From Tateyamaria sp. Alg231-49 (lineage in GTDB: Bacteria > Pseudomonadota > Alphaproteobacteria > Rhodobacterales > Rhodobacteraceae), in the NCBI RefSeq assembly GCF_900143535.1, contig NZ_FRFA01000022.1, positions 1-54,595 of the forward strand: DNA of 54,595 nucleotides, given 5' to 3'. Position 1 is the first letter of the stretch. Each line of letters starts with the position of its first letter. Both the position numbers and the translations under genes were made by a program. Below the pieces are notes generated by a model. The model was given only the letters and a program-made list of their open reading frames with translations. It made no database searches and had not been told where the DNA came from. Of this stretch, positions 37,601-44,740 are shown one piece after another.

Positions 37601-39592
37601 GACAATGAGACGTCAGGCGGACCCGAGTTTGTAGATAGCATAACCTATACGTTGACAGGTGTTCCGTCCAACATCACGTGGTCGGGTTTGACTGACCCAA
37701 GCCTTGTAACAGTCACCAACAACGTTCTGACATTCAGTGCAACTGGCTCAACTTCTCAAACTGAATTTGAAGCACTGGTTCTTGAGTTCCCGCAAGATTT
37801 TTCAACGGAGAGCCGCAATGACTTGACGCCGGGGCCGTTGGCTGCAGAACTTAACGTCACGACAAATGAAAATGGCGATGTCACGGTTAACAATCAGATC
37901 GACATCGGGAAAACTGAAGACCTTGATTTCGCAGTGGTTACCCAGAGCGTGGTACTAACTGAGACAGATGCCGAAGTTGATTTTTCACCGTCCACTGCTG
38001 TTCAAGCACAGGCGACGGACCAGGATGGTTCGGAAAGCTCCACAATTGATCTCGTTATTGTGGACGTGCCTCTTGGCACCAGTTGGACAGGGACCGGTGT
38101 CACACTCAATGGCAATGATTTGGAATTCAGGGGCGATGATGCGGAATATGCAGCTCTGGTCATTCATTTCCCTGCCGATTGGGCAACCAACGGAACACCA
38201 TTGGACGCTTCGATTAATGTGACAACGAACGAAGGTGGCGCAAATAACGCAATGTTTACCATTGACGCAAATGGTACGCCGGATGTGACGGCTACTGTGA
38301 CACCTGTCGACCAGGTACAGACCGGCAATTCAACCACACTGGATCTTGGTGTTGTTGTTGAGGTGACACCGACCAGCGCGGCCGATTACGAATGGGTCGA
38401 AGAGGTGGTTATAAACTTCGACGATCCTTTGCCAGCTGGAACAACAGTGTTGCCGCCGGAAGCAACATTGGTTGGCCAAAAGCTAACCCTCAGTGGAGGT
38501 GTAGCAGGCAACCAACCAGCGTTCCTGGCGCTTGTCTCCGCGCTGGCAATCGTTGTGCCAGGTGATTTTGTTGGGGATATCACCGGAGAGGTTGAGGCCT
38601 CGTCCAACCACGGTGATCTGATGGCTGCAGTCCCATTCACAGCTAATGTGACCGACGATGGCCCTCCGGTGATCACTCCACCGCCAATAGAGATCAATTC
38701 GACCGACGCTATGTTTGCGGTTCCTTTTGCAGATCTTCTAACGAACGCAACCGATGCAGACCTACCTTTGGATATTCAGAACGTGGGTTCGTCGGATGCT
38801 CAAATTCAGGTCTCGCTTGGTGCCAATCAAGTGCTCGTTACGGCACCCAATGGCTTTGTTGGACAACCAAATTTGACTTTCGACGTGGTCGATGCAGATG
38901 GGGCATCCAGTGCGTCAAGCGCCGTTTTGGACATAAACACCCTGCACATGGTCGACACTGGCACAGACGTCACTGATCCCGGCGGCGTAGACATGTATAA
39001 TTTACTAGGCGATGTCACCGGTGGATCGGGCGTGGGTGATATCGCCCTTGGAACGGCAGGAGATGATGGTGTCGTTTTGTCCGGGTCCGCGCCTTATACC
39101 GACATCGAAGGGTTTGACTTGATGGGCGGGTCTGACTTTATCGACCTTTCGGCTGCAACAAGTGGCTTCAAGATCACTTTGGGTGACGGCAATGACTGGG
39201 CAATTGGCGGTGCTGGGGTTGACGATATTTCCGGGGGAGATGGCAATGATATCCTTCAAGGTGGCGGCGGAAGCGACATTCTGACCGGTGGGGCAGGGCA
39301 GGACGTGTTTGTTCTGACGGACCTCACGGCATCCGATGTTATTTCGGATTTCGATGTGCCGGACGGTTTGATCGTCCCAATGGGTGTGGATCAGATTGAT
39401 CTGACTGCACTGGTCAGCCTGTCGGTGGGCGAGGTGCTCGCCGATCAAGTGGATTACGACAATGTGTCGGGCGATCTGAACGTGAATGGCAATACGGTTG
39501 CGAATGTGACGGCCTCGACCGGAGGGTTCGCACAAGAGGTTGAAGTCATCTTCACTGATGCCAGCAATGCGCAGGCGACGGCGATAATCTAG
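25628..39592 (+). CDS. Giant repetitive RTX-type adhesin, type I secreted
   Basis: A surface or biofilm adhesin of about 4,650 residues. It has no N-terminal signal peptide. The N-terminal 130 residues (AKDFSETARVFPSEASPQDL, then DILLIQEDGTVVVLLGG) resemble the cytosolic-looking N-terminal module of large type I adhesins. The bulk is tens of cadherin/Ig-like beta repeats marked by DxDGSE, LPAGT and LPxDFST, all acidic and almost Cys-free. The last 180 residues hold RTX calcium repeats (LGDGNDWAIGG, GGDGNDILQGGGGSDILTGG) and a type I secretion C-terminal signal (DVISDFDV, DQIDLTAL). The TTG at 25628 follows GGGGGG by about six bases and is preferred; a TTG at 25565 is in frame but lacks a site. 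Three large internal blocks are near-duplicates. The gene converges with, and slightly overlaps, the transporter operon that probably exports it. Confidence 0.9.
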   Translation: MAKDFSETARVFPSEASPQDLADALLGGPEGFSLSIDTDGLKAIKLPEGVDFGRLVAIGSDILLIQEDGTVVVLLGGAKNNFVIQTDGIVVPASKLKEAAEKDGDWAALSDVRDKSLFEILNPDSESFNSGEQEQVDVGDPLIGLPYNPLLPPTDYVPEPRFKKDYFGDKGGTPPGETTINIIGLVATFETDSFSTLVPSQFIEFTVEFADLGEEITQVTLEIGGLPQGTATSAGQIVGGVGPVQSLQFTGTVAQFDALTLTFPTDFSSQSRTDFIDGPLDGKISLVTNFLGSASLDFPVYVFPEGDVEIDDTLPDTVPDETDAPTLITPASLLVPRVTDIDGSEALETLVLTIEGLPGGSDLASLGITVPAGATATLSDAATGAATLVLSMDAANVADIDAAYAAFTLTLPADFSTANRSDLNGSSTALPLSVTLDVQTDEDLSAFTDTPTDGTATATRIIDIDFEEDIELNGPQFLSAAEDDGVFNSDQGVDLPLQLQIAIDDQDGSETESTSDPRFAVTVDVQFSDLPAGTTVNGGQLTGNNWTGSVAEAEALVLSLPGNFSGSILNVVTVNSPEGSERLSQAIVITPTPDIEVDGFVLARETDAEVEVLLSDFIDVVITDPSETLSELNFVLPQMPAGIRVVDGTGVDIPGTVSPPDASGNVTVQIDYDASSSTFTPDEVRLIFPTDYSSENPQTTLEATLTVTTVQGGIPNVPVTALVPVLVDFEGDVQVDDAQLTLQETDAAITFRPVDSILPVATDLDGSESLTQISFVVNSVPAGTRVSEDGGNTFQSVPSSYAFLGSPAAYADLVIELPRDFSTENPATTLFAEVAAISDEGGSDIGRLDITVDFELDVILTAPPTVTALEDGNGLDGDGVTVALGISVMAEDIDGSEDTTFVEITFVDMPDGVTFSSGSYDSATSVWTGTMGNANALSVRFPGDYSGDVTAQIAAIGPEGRVDVSQIISITPTGDIDFNVTELVSAETDAPVIVSPSAAWKVSISDLDANLPLEVLDTVTLSLQGLPAGVVALGVPAGTVTYDDAAGGAFVFTGTEAEYLALQLSFPADYSTESPSADGLTIDGTLMATSTEDAAGQTTPVSLRITAEGDVLIDDTLPDTVPDETDGVTPLVPSQLLLPSVPDADGAEQLQSLVLTIEGLPAGSTLASLLITVPAGATGSIVTDATTGASTLVLSMDSAGVGDVAAAYDAFILTLPVDFSTANRTDLTNGDTALPLNIQLDVQTDEDQDPNSDTPVDGTATASRFVDIGFELDVDLTAPASVAGTEDGDGTGITVDLEISVAPTDIDGSEDSTTVEIAYQDLPAGAVFSAGTYNAVTGIWAGSMAEANALTLFLPEDYSGTITSVITAVSPEGSTDTPQEIVIAPAGDIVFDVEELVAVETDATVTVTPSGSWSVDIDDTDPGTPAETIDTVTLTLNNVPAGTFANGVPASTITFPPAGGTLVFTGTEAQYLALDLVFPQDFSTESPDSDGLTIDGTLAVTSTEDPTGADVPVSLRITPEGDVEIDDTLPDTVPDETDATTLITPASLLLPSVTDSDGSEALETLVLTIEGLPGGSTLAGLGIIVPAGATATLADDATTGAATLVLSMDSASVADIEAAYAAFTLTLPADFSTANRSDLAGNATTLPLSLTVDVQTDEDLDANSDTPNDGTATVTRIVDIGFEEDIDLTAPLRIDAKEGDGDPGDPDLGTDVALGIMIDITDADGSETEDPSDPRFVAQVSIAFNTLPAGTTANAGSLVGDDWTGTVAEAEALVLSLPGNYNGTIDSLITVTTPEGSETVSQTIFVEPTPDIVIDGFIEVDETDLPVEVLLSDFINITVDPSETIQSLTFDLDGLPSGVRAVDSNGTDIPGVVSDNGNGTADLLFLFPDAGVPLADVRLIFPTDYSTENPAVTLLADLSVTTNEGTVDGQIPVIVNAEGDVTVDDGLVSLDETDAVVTFKPSDTIVPTPTDIDLSESIDSVTVIFSNLPAGTRYSTDNGGSFSAATPSLQVQGTLAEYGQLVIELPADFSTENPATTPQAQVVAVTDERGTDQGILTIEVSAEGDLQISGPGTIALDENDAPGDTDEDSTTQVPLDFKVVNAVSGTATDADGSESIAQVDVQIANLPDGTLYSLNDGTSFQAVPVGASFILNGLSEAEFSDLVIRLPADFSTAVDITGTATFTTDEALLAGETDTDGTDGIETAPFTVTVASEQDVEITTADITVIEDLGQFIPLNLDAAVTDIDMSESITAITVDFAGLPTGDTELSGGIIVNGPTAQWTGTLAELQALGIESFPTHFSGVVDITVTVQTDEGVAAGTSESFKLNVTPVAEPTVVLSVDDSTANVDALGPDNFIVDEDTSFLLTIDAQTPDQDGSEQLTQIVVENIPAGWVPSTGGVIDLTLFERGQADVASATIAGTTLTIALVPGVTVFDGALRVVPLADDDRDVETIVGDDLIATVTAEDSAATLPTDTETDADGVDVDVDAIVDSATLSSADTSKNENRTGQRSIDIDLTGVSLSDTDGSEVFSSLELTISVATESDNFDPSDNSQLLLRVSDSALRGFATITQTGSTTDSVTYEITPSATATNDQFSSALESLQIRVPQHFSGVFTTDGTLSWNETQTGDVEDDASDNLATATFQNTQTMRPLAEADLTAGVFVTLASFVENGSPTVVSATVEDGSISPTDILTLLESTGDGSGPGEVDFFVSFDASTPDTDGSEQLETLVIENVPTDWVRDILSGTTILDAAFFETNGTTPLSASELAKISTAEYDAGTGQITLTFVPDVTSFEAALQLRPTLYEDYDVDRNDSDMFTAAGSFFGDDLRIVLNSTDDNSATTDDQQSDATFDVDVNPVNNNSIIVSLPVGNEAVIDATNTGQGGTWDIPIFFERNDQDGSETISALVIRNLPQSVSVYVPTQPLNPDGNYKPALITTINPDGTVDWSLQNQEWENAQLRGLPLHYAGDDPITFEVVTTEFDGGGTGSTTLAVNSRVDPVADGGDPSETESGLEDSAILVVLDGNIIDQTPESPEAVLQGFVISNVQPDSFGRLPRFFDGLPAPDPSSASGFSNEIFFLNGVALILPDVAPRLYVVLGQDSNETVTFDVSGEYFETIDITEFTTGTGTVTVEVKGVADPATVVTQEEDPDQTTGVPVIAKADVNAEYRPNNDDTDGDGISDGSNVDNYNRIYGYAGNDNGPFLLDKRLTNDALELGAVEAADQGKDVYETATSLDGDKAEILVTYPDTSVDFDPSEALYFVISGLTPGVTLTGGTPVDPSGETYLVTQFQLPNIAFVPEAVTEVTYYDLELNAIVVEDDADLQLYADSLPFSEQPGNPGFDLDDFLTAIDQLVGVDVQKEGFTVVVVPEDGDGGETCPPDELELPILSLEGPLVEDEQGTLKLGLTPNAQYQTLGDLLTLPLGISGDLGIAIDLPAGSSLSSSPAGAVLYDPVTGKWAIDLEELIGNNTGDTVSEGSLLFTPPPHESSPSNPFPVDETFGDLDDASGYSYDELDSLDYTIILNNITCGSVTAADRSFAIDIQPVVDGPDMIFNGSGSFLEDTVYVPDIEISGVDGGERAVGGVVIGLDGDSGGDLYLNGVLLTPDSVDSGAGDKTYNIGLADVENLSITAQQHYSGPLTITVTATSEDLTGATPLTKSTTETRTVLVEAVADVPEIIFRDDLVPPDPDTGLPYVDLSGSLPVLTIIEDVPFKLEDAFDVILPDQDGSEIASVIIGSTTRPVPDYAVLTAPPGSTLINNGDGTYTVGADQLQTVSISLRDEHARTPDEFDPGIGADIPLSIKVITYELSNADETEATQDFVFRVRPDADVPTVSATIVPTMGVEDDPDPYEFTITGTTPDQHEEMSFEISNIPVGGKIFVGTTEVTVSGGVAVIDSKPGASIPSVFAFEPVDTVTFVPPADFAGNVAFEVRAITTDSTDPGSIFLDTEPSAPASVTLDIEVAPDLVVTVDDTLVDFDETDAIVQYKPYDGFTIDVTDNETSGGPEFVDSITYTLTGVPSNITWSGLTDPSLVTVTNNVLTFSATGSTSQTEFEALVLEFPQDFSTESRNDLTPGPLAAELNVTTNENGDVTVNNQIDIGKTEDLDFAVVTQSVVLTETDAEVDFSPSTAVQAQATDQDGSESSTIDLVIVDVPLGTSWTGTGVTLNGNDLEFRGDDAEYAALVIHFPADWATNGTPLDASINVTTNEGGANNAMFTIDANGTPDVTATVTPVDQVQTGNSTTLDLGVVVEVTPTSAADYEWVEEVVINFDDPLPAGTTVLPPEATLVGQKLTLSGGVAGNQPAFLALVSALAIVVPGDFVGDITGEVEASSNHGDLMAAVPFTANVTDDGPPVITPPPIEINSTDAMFAVPFADLLTNATDADLPLDIQNVGSSDAQIQVSLGANQVLVTAPNGFVGQPNLTFDVVDADGASSASSAVLDINTLHMVDTGTDVTDPGGVDMYNLLGDVTGGSGVGDIALGTAGDDGVVLSGSAPYTDIEGFDLMGGSDFIDLSAATSGFKITLGDGNDWAIGGAGVDDISGGDGNDILQGGGGSDILTGGAGQDVFVLTDLTASDVISDFDVPDGLIVPMGVDQIDLTALVSLSVGEVLADQVDYDNVSGDLNVNGNTVANVTASTGGFAQEVEVIFTDASNAQATAII
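26540..27036 (+). repeat. Adhesin internal repeat block, copy 1
   Basis: A block of about 165 residues beginning EGDVEIDDTLPDTVPDETDA and including DGSEALETLVLTIEGLPGGS and DFSTANRSDL. It recurs at 28949-29450 and 30185-30690 with high identity at protein level, indicating segmental duplication within the gene. Confidence 0.85.
28949..29450 (+). repeat. Adhesin internal repeat block, copy 2
   Basis: Same block as at 26540, the most diverged of the three (EGDVLIDDTLPDTVPDETDG, then DGAEQLQSLVLTIEGLPAGS and DFSTANRTDL). Confidence 0.85.
30185..30690 (+). repeat. Adhesin internal repeat block, copy 3
   Basis: Same block as at 26540 and closest to it (EGDVEIDDTLPDTVPDETDA, then DGSEALETLVLTIEGLPGGS and DFSTANRSDL). 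The adjacent upstream block (about 29800-30180) also mirrors 28560-28945, so the duplicated unit was probably longer than one domain. Confidence 0.85.
39180..39300 (+). repeat. RTX nonapeptide repeats at the adhesin C-terminus
   Basis: Glycine/aspartate-rich calcium-binding nonapeptides (GDGNDWAIG, GGDGNDILQ, GGGGSDILT) directly before the secretion signal. Only three to four units are present, which is few for such a large protein. Confidence 0.85.
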
Positions 39593-40908
39593 CGTTCTCG
39601 CAAAGCCTCAAGGCGGGCTTTGCGGAAGGGCTTGAGCATGTAATCAAGTACGGTGCGTTCGCCTGTCAAAATGTCGACGGACGCGACCATGCCGGGGCGA
39701 ATTTGCAGAACCGTGTCACCGCGGCTGAGGCTGTTGCCTTCGGTTTCAACGATAATGGGGAAATAGATCTCACCTGTTGTTTCGTCCTGCTCGGCATCGG
39801 CCCCGACACGCACAACCCGGCCGTTCAGCGCGCCATAAACGGTGAAATCGAACGAGGTGAGTTTCACGCTGGCTTCGAGATCAGGCCGTATGAACGCGAT
39901 GTCTTCGGGGCGCACGCGTGCTTCGACCTGCAACAAATCGTCCATGGGAACGATACGCAGAACCTCTTCGCCCGGTGCGATGACTGCGCCAATTGTATGC
40001 ACGTTCAATGCAGAAACGACGCCATTCACAGGGGCTCGGAGGGCCGCGCGCTGCACTACATCGGATGCGCTTTTTAGGCTCTCTTCGATGACACTGAGCT
40101 GGTTGAGTGTATCGGAGCGCTCAATGTTGATTTCGGCACGTCGTTGCAGTTCGGCCTCCACCAATCGTGCTTCTGCTTCTGCCAGAGCGGTTTTTGCCTG
40201 CTCTTTTCGACTAAGCAACCCGTCGCGTTCTTGCCGCTTGCTGGATCGCTCGCGCTCGATCGGAAGGATTTGAACGCGCGGTACGATACCGCTGTCGGTT
40301 TTGATCTGAATTTCCTCGTCCAGCAGCGCGATGTTTTCGGCCACCCTGTCCATGGCGGCTTCAAGCTCGGAAATTTCCTGCTCGCGTTGCTGCGCTTGCG
40401 CCTCAAGGACGACCCGCTGGCCGAGGTAAGAGGCAGTCCGGCTTTCAAACAAGGCGATTTCGCGCACCGCCAATGGGCTATCAAGTTCGATATTCGTGGA
40501 TGAAAAATCAGGGGCATCGGGGCCGACAAGTTCTGCGGCCAATCGCAAACTGCGCGCGCTCAGGGCTTTTTGCTGCGCGCGCAACTCTCCCAGATTTGCA
40601 GCGGATCCGGTGTCGTCCAGCCGGGCTAGGATCTGACCTGCGGTCACTTCATCGCCTTCTGAAACAAGGATATCCCGGACGATTCCACCTTCCAAGCTTT
40701 CAACGGTCCGCGCTTGGCCCGAAGGGACAACCCGCCCATCGGCCCGTGCAACTTCTTCAATTCTGGCAAATGCGGCCCATGCGATGCCAACACAGACCAT
40801 AAGGACCACGATCAGCAAAAAGATGAACAACGCACCCGAAGGCCGACCCAAACGTGTGGCGTCCCGCCCATCGGTAAAATCGATGATGTCCCAATCGCGA
40901 CTGCTCAA
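39589..40908 (-). CDS. Type I secretion membrane fusion protein (HlyD family)
   Basis: A 439-residue periplasmic adaptor. A cytoplasmic N-terminus is followed by one membrane helix (GALFIFLLIVVLMVCVGIAW, about 25-46), a biotinyl-lipoyl half (EGGIVRDILVSEGDEVTAGQ), and a long alpha-helical hairpin rich in Glu, Gln and Arg (about 100-280). The second lipoyl half (LRAPVNGVVSAL) and beta-barrel end follow (QIRPGMVASVDILTGERTVL). It bridges the ABC transporter and the outer-membrane channel. The start overlaps the ABC gene stop by four bases (ATGA). Its 3' end overlaps that of the adhesin gene by four bases tail to tail, with no obvious terminator between them. Confidence 0.93.
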   Translation of the reverse strand: MSSRDWDIIDFTDGRDATRLGRPSGALFIFLLIVVLMVCVGIAWAAFARIEEVARADGRVVPSGQARTVESLEGGIVRDILVSEGDEVTAGQILARLDDTGSAANLGELRAQQKALSARSLRLAAELVGPDAPDFSSTNIELDSPLAVREIALFESRTASYLGQRVVLEAQAQQREQEISELEAAMDRVAENIALLDEEIQIKTDSGIVPRVQILPIERERSSKRQERDGLLSRKEQAKTALAEAEARLVEAELQRRAEINIERSDTLNQLSVIEESLKSASDVVQRAALRAPVNGVVSALNVHTIGAVIAPGEEVLRIVPMDDLLQVEARVRPEDIAFIRPDLEASVKLTSFDFTVYGALNGRVVRVGADAEQDETTGEIYFPIIVETEGNSLSRGDTVLQIRPGMVASVDILTGERTVLDYMLKPFRKARLEALRER

Positions 40909-43112
40909 ACCGTGGTTCTTTCTTCATTGCGCTGCAATCGTTCAAGGACCTGCGCCTTTGGGCCGTCCATGACCAGCGTGCCGCGATCCAATAGAATGAG
41001 CCTGTCGACGAGTTCGAGTAGTCCCATGCGGTGGGTCGAAACAATCAGCGTCATTGGCCACTGCTCCAAAACCCGCGCCAAGCTTTGGACAAACATTATT
41101 TCGCTTTGTGTGTCCATCGACGACGTGGGTTCATCAAGGATCAACACACGAGGGCGGGGAAGTATCGCGCGAGCAAGGGCAACCATCTGACGCTGTCCAC
41201 CAGACAGGTTTCGCCCCCGTTCTGTAATGGGCATGGCGAACCCTTGGGGATGGGCCGCAGCGATCCGGTCCACTCCTGCCAATCGCGCAACACGCATCAG
41301 TTCTTCGCTCGACGCCTGTGGCATGCCGAAGGCGATGTTTTCCGCCAACGTGCCAGAAAACAGCACAGCTTCTTGCGGAACGAGTTGCACATCGCGCCGC
41401 AACCGGGCTGAGCCAAGTTGAGACATGTTCAATCCGTCGAGCAAAACCATGCCTTCGGTTGGCGCATAGAGCCCGGACAATGTTCGGACCAAACTGGTTT
41501 TGCCCGCTCCGACCGGACCAACGATCCCAATCTTTTCCTGCCCACTTGCCGTCAGAGAAATGTTTTGAATAGCAGGCATTTTGGCGCTGGCATATTGAAG
41601 GCTCACGTCGCGCAACTCAAATGCGCCGTCCTCAGTGATCGCCGCAACGGACGTGTCGGGCACTGATTTGTCAGACGCACGTGCCATCAGCGCGTTCAGG
41701 CTGCGCAACGTCGATACGGCGAACCCTGCGCGTACAAACAGACCGGCCAATGCGGCGGTCGGGGCCATCGCCCGGCCAGACAAAATCATGGCGGCAATCA
41801 CCGCCCCCATGGTGAGGTTGCCTTCGAGGGCGAGGTACACGCCGATGATGACAATTCCGATGGAGGAGACTTGTTGTGCCAGTCCCGTCACTGTCGTCGC
41901 AAAGTTTGCCAACCTTTTGCTGCGTTCCTGGGCGCGCGCGCTTTCCGCAACTTGCCGTTCCCAACGGGCTTGCATGCGGTTCTGTCCGGAAATGGACTTA
42001 AGAGTTTCAAGATCGGTGATCGCTTCGACCGCGACTGCGTTTTTGACCCCGCTTGTCTGCCTTGCTGCGTTTGACGCCGAACGCAGAGGCGCCAGAATGA
42101 TCAAGCCCATCAAGATAACAATGCCCATCGCAATAGCGGGTGGCCACGCGAGGGGGCCACCGATGTAGGCGATCACTGCAATGAAAAGAAAGGAAAATAC
42201 CAAGTCGGTCAGGGATGCCAGTGTTTGCGAAGAAAAGAAATCGCGAACCTGTTCGTAGTCTTTGAGGTTGTTGATCATCGTGCCTGCTGGTTGCGCTTCG
42301 GCATCCAGCCTGAGATCGGCGATGTGCCTGAACAACTCTGATGAGACGGCAAGGTCGACGCGTCGTGACACCTGATCGACGACACCGGCCCTGATCCATT
42401 TTAGGATCGCATCGAACCCAAGAGCGAGGCCAACACCAAGGACAAGAGACCACAAGGTGATGATGGCGGCATTTGGGAACACACGGTCGTACACGTTCAT
42501 CGTGAAGATCGGAACAGCCAGCGCAAGCACGTTGATCAGGGCGGAGGCAAGCACGACCTGTCCGAAATCAGGCCAGAACTTGGAGACAACGCTCCAATAC
42601 CAATGACGGACCGGTGTTTGCACAGACGCTTCTGGATCGTGCTGAACGTCCATTTGAAACAGCAGAGTGTGGCCGGAATATGCGTCTTCGAGTTCGGCAA
42701 TTGGAATTTCTAAAACACTGTCTGAACGCGTTGGCCAGATGACGCTTGCGGTTTTCGAATTCTGGCTGACTAGCACGCATGCATTGCGGTCGTCCGTAAA
42801 CAAAACAGCCGGAAGAACGGAACCGGGCAGGTCCCGGATTGCACGGCGGGTGATATGCGCTCTGAAGCCGTGTGCTTCCAATGCGCGTACAGCAGTTTTG
42901 GGGGACAGTTTGCCTTCCCCGTCCAGAGCAATGCCAAGAACCAACGCGTGCTCGCCAACGTCCCGGCCTCGCAAGCGCAGGCATGTCGAAATCGCAGCTG
43001 CAAGCGGATCGCGCGGGGTTTCTTTGAAGGACCAATCGCGTTGTTTTTCAACCGGCGCGGCATGTCGAACGACCTTTGGCGATACCGTCACGCGCTTGTT
43101 CGGCTTTTTCAC
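40905..43112 (-). CDS. Type I secretion ABC transporter (LapB-like)
   Basis: A 735-residue exporter half with three parts. The N-terminal domain (about 30-150) has the C39-peptidase fold arrangement but no catalytic Cys/His, as in adhesin and RTX exporters. About six membrane helices lie at 165-460. The nucleotide-binding domain has Walker A GPVGAGKTS at 532-540, the signature LSGGQ at 636-640, Walker B VLILDEP at 656-662 and H-loop His694. It should energise export of the adhesin encoded convergently. The gene lies 58 bases downstream of the tolC-like gene and overlaps the hlyD-like gene. Confidence 0.94.
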   Translation of the reverse strand: MKKPNKRVTVSPKVVRHAAPVEKQRDWSFKETPRDPLAAAISTCLRLRGRDVGEHALVLGIALDGEGKLSPKTAVRALEAHGFRAHITRRAIRDLPGSVLPAVLFTDDRNACVLVSQNSKTASVIWPTRSDSVLEIPIAELEDAYSGHTLLFQMDVQHDPEASVQTPVRHWYWSVVSKFWPDFGQVVLASALINVLALAVPIFTMNVYDRVFPNAAIITLWSLVLGVGLALGFDAILKWIRAGVVDQVSRRVDLAVSSELFRHIADLRLDAEAQPAGTMINNLKDYEQVRDFFSSQTLASLTDLVFSFLFIAVIAYIGGPLAWPPAIAMGIVILMGLIILAPLRSASNAARQTSGVKNAVAVEAITDLETLKSISGQNRMQARWERQVAESARAQERSKRLANFATTVTGLAQQVSSIGIVIIGVYLALEGNLTMGAVIAAMILSGRAMAPTAALAGLFVRAGFAVSTLRSLNALMARASDKSVPDTSVAAITEDGAFELRDVSLQYASAKMPAIQNISLTASGQEKIGIVGPVGAGKTSLVRTLSGLYAPTEGMVLLDGLNMSQLGSARLRRDVQLVPQEAVLFSGTLAENIAFGMPQASSEELMRVARLAGVDRIAAAHPQGFAMPITERGRNLSGGQRQMVALARAILPRPRVLILDEPTSSMDTQSEIMFVQSLARVLEQWPMTLIVSTHRMGLLELVDRLILLDRGTLVMDGPKAQVLERLQRNEERTTV

Positions 43113-43170
43113 TGGCGGGCTATCGTTCGCGATATGCGTTCTCCGGTAGGCAGGTCATTGAGACCCGTTG

Positions 43171-44583
43171 TCAATCAAGGGATTTGCGCCAGTTTTTGAA
43201 AGACGCGGCGTCCAGTCTTGAACTATCCCCGTTCTTGTCCAGCCCGGGAACCCCCTGACTTGCGCGTGCATAGGTCAGCGCATCTTCGGGAACTGGAACG
43301 CCCAATGACGGCAAGAGAATGCCAATGGATGCGAGTATTCTGTAACGAACGTAGTTTTCGAGCGACCGTGCATTCACCAAATTGGCCTGCGCCTGAAACA
43401 GCGCGTTTTGGGTGTTCAGAACATCAAGCAAGGAACGTTGTCCGACGTCAAATTCGGCTTCGTACGTATCGCGCAATGCCAGAGCGATATCTGCCTGCGC
43501 CTGAAGTGTCTTTGTTCGCCTTTGCGCAGATTGCAACGACGCCCAGCTTTGGCGCACTTCGCGCTCGACCAGTCGGGTTTGGGACAACAACCTGGCTCTG
43601 CTTTCGCCGACGCGGCTGATTTGTTCCTGGCGGGCGGAGCGCTTGGAGGTGCCCTGAAACTCGTACCTCAAAACCAATCCGATGCGCGCATCTGCAACGC
43701 TGCCCTCATAGCCGCCAATGTCTTCACCCAATCGACCATCGGCTTCCAAAAACAGTTTGGGTGCTGCGTTCGCGTCGGTACGTCTGGACTGTGCTTCTGC
43801 CGCTCCGATATCGGACTTCATAAACAGAAGGCTTGGGTTCTTGATGCGTCCGATTTGCAGTGCGGCTTCGAGCGTGGGGGGGACGGACCCAGCGATGCTT
43901 GGGACATTGCCCAACCCTTTTGCTTCAACGCCCACAATGGCCAAAAACAGGGCTTCGATGTCTTCCTGGTCCAGCTGAAACAGGAGAATTGTATCTTCTG
44001 CGAGCAAAAGCCGTTCTTCGGCTTGCTGCAGATCGCCCAATGACACAACGCCTTGATCAAAGGCGCGTTTCACTCTGTCCAGCACTTTGGAGTGATAGTC
44101 CCGGTTTTGTACTGCGAAGGACAACAACGACTGGACGCGCAATACATCCGCATAAAGTCGGATCGCTTCGAGCGAAAGCACTTCTGCCCGTTCCAGAACG
44201 CGATAGGCTGCCGAGTCGATACGATATGCTTGCCGCTCGATCTCTGAGCGTGTTTCGTACCCATCAAACAGCAACTGCGATACACGCGCGCTGAATTCGT
44301 ATCCGGTTATCCAGTCGTCTGCAGCAGACAGGTCAGGCGTGGTTGAACCATCGTTGATGCTTGACCCGGCGAATGCTTCCAATTCGAACCGTGGCGCACG
44401 CAGACTGCGGGCTTGATCAAGTTCAAATTCAATCGCCTGCTTGTTGGCTTCAGCCGTCTTGATGTCTGGATTTGTCTCCAGAACATAGATGATCACATCC
44501 TTTAGCGACAAAGCGACAGAGGCGCTGGGAGCGCAAAGGCAGACCACGGCGAAAACCGTGGAAACGAAAAAATTACACTTCAC
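43171..44583 (-). CDS. Outer-membrane channel of type I secretion (TolC family)
   Basis: A 470-residue TolC-like outer-membrane efflux protein with an N-terminal signal peptide (CNFFVSTVFAVVCLCAPSAS). It has the two internally related coiled-coil repeats (SLKDVIIYVLETNPDIKTAE and LEAALQIGRIKNPSLLFMKS) and the NARSLENYVRYRILASIGIL end. It is the first gene of the tolC-ABC-hlyD operon. The OmpA-like gene is divergent, sharing a 157-bp promoter region (44584-44740). Confidence 0.93.
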   Translation of the reverse strand: MKCNFFVSTVFAVVCLCAPSASVALSLKDVIIYVLETNPDIKTAEANKQAIEFELDQARSLRAPRFELEAFAGSSINDGSTTPDLSAADDWITGYEFSARVSQLLFDGYETRSEIERQAYRIDSAAYRVLERAEVLSLEAIRLYADVLRVQSLLSFAVQNRDYHSKVLDRVKRAFDQGVVSLGDLQQAEERLLLAEDTILLFQLDQEDIEALFLAIVGVEAKGLGNVPSIAGSVPPTLEAALQIGRIKNPSLLFMKSDIGAAEAQSRRTDANAAPKLFLEADGRLGEDIGGYEGSVADARIGLVLRYEFQGTSKRSARQEQISRVGESRARLLSQTRLVEREVRQSWASLQSAQRRTKTLQAQADIALALRDTYEAEFDVGQRSLLDVLNTQNALFQAQANLVNARSLENYVRYRILASIGILLPSLGVPVPEDALTYARASQGVPGLDKNGDSSRLDAASFKNWRKSLD

Positions 44584-44740
44584 TCAACTATCCCCGTCGA
44601 GGGTTGCTTCGAAAACTTACATTACATTAGACTTTTCTACGATGGGCGGATACCCCGTCAACCCGAAAGGGTCGTGAATCCGCGCACCCGTACACAAGAT
44701 GAATCACATGATGAAACTGCAACGGTCAGAGCGTTAAAAG

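Noticed and set aside
40905..43112. A bacteriocin exporter with an active C39 peptidase
   Set aside because: The N-terminal domain lacks the catalytic Cys and His, and the partner genes and convergent adhesin fit an RTX adhesin exporter.
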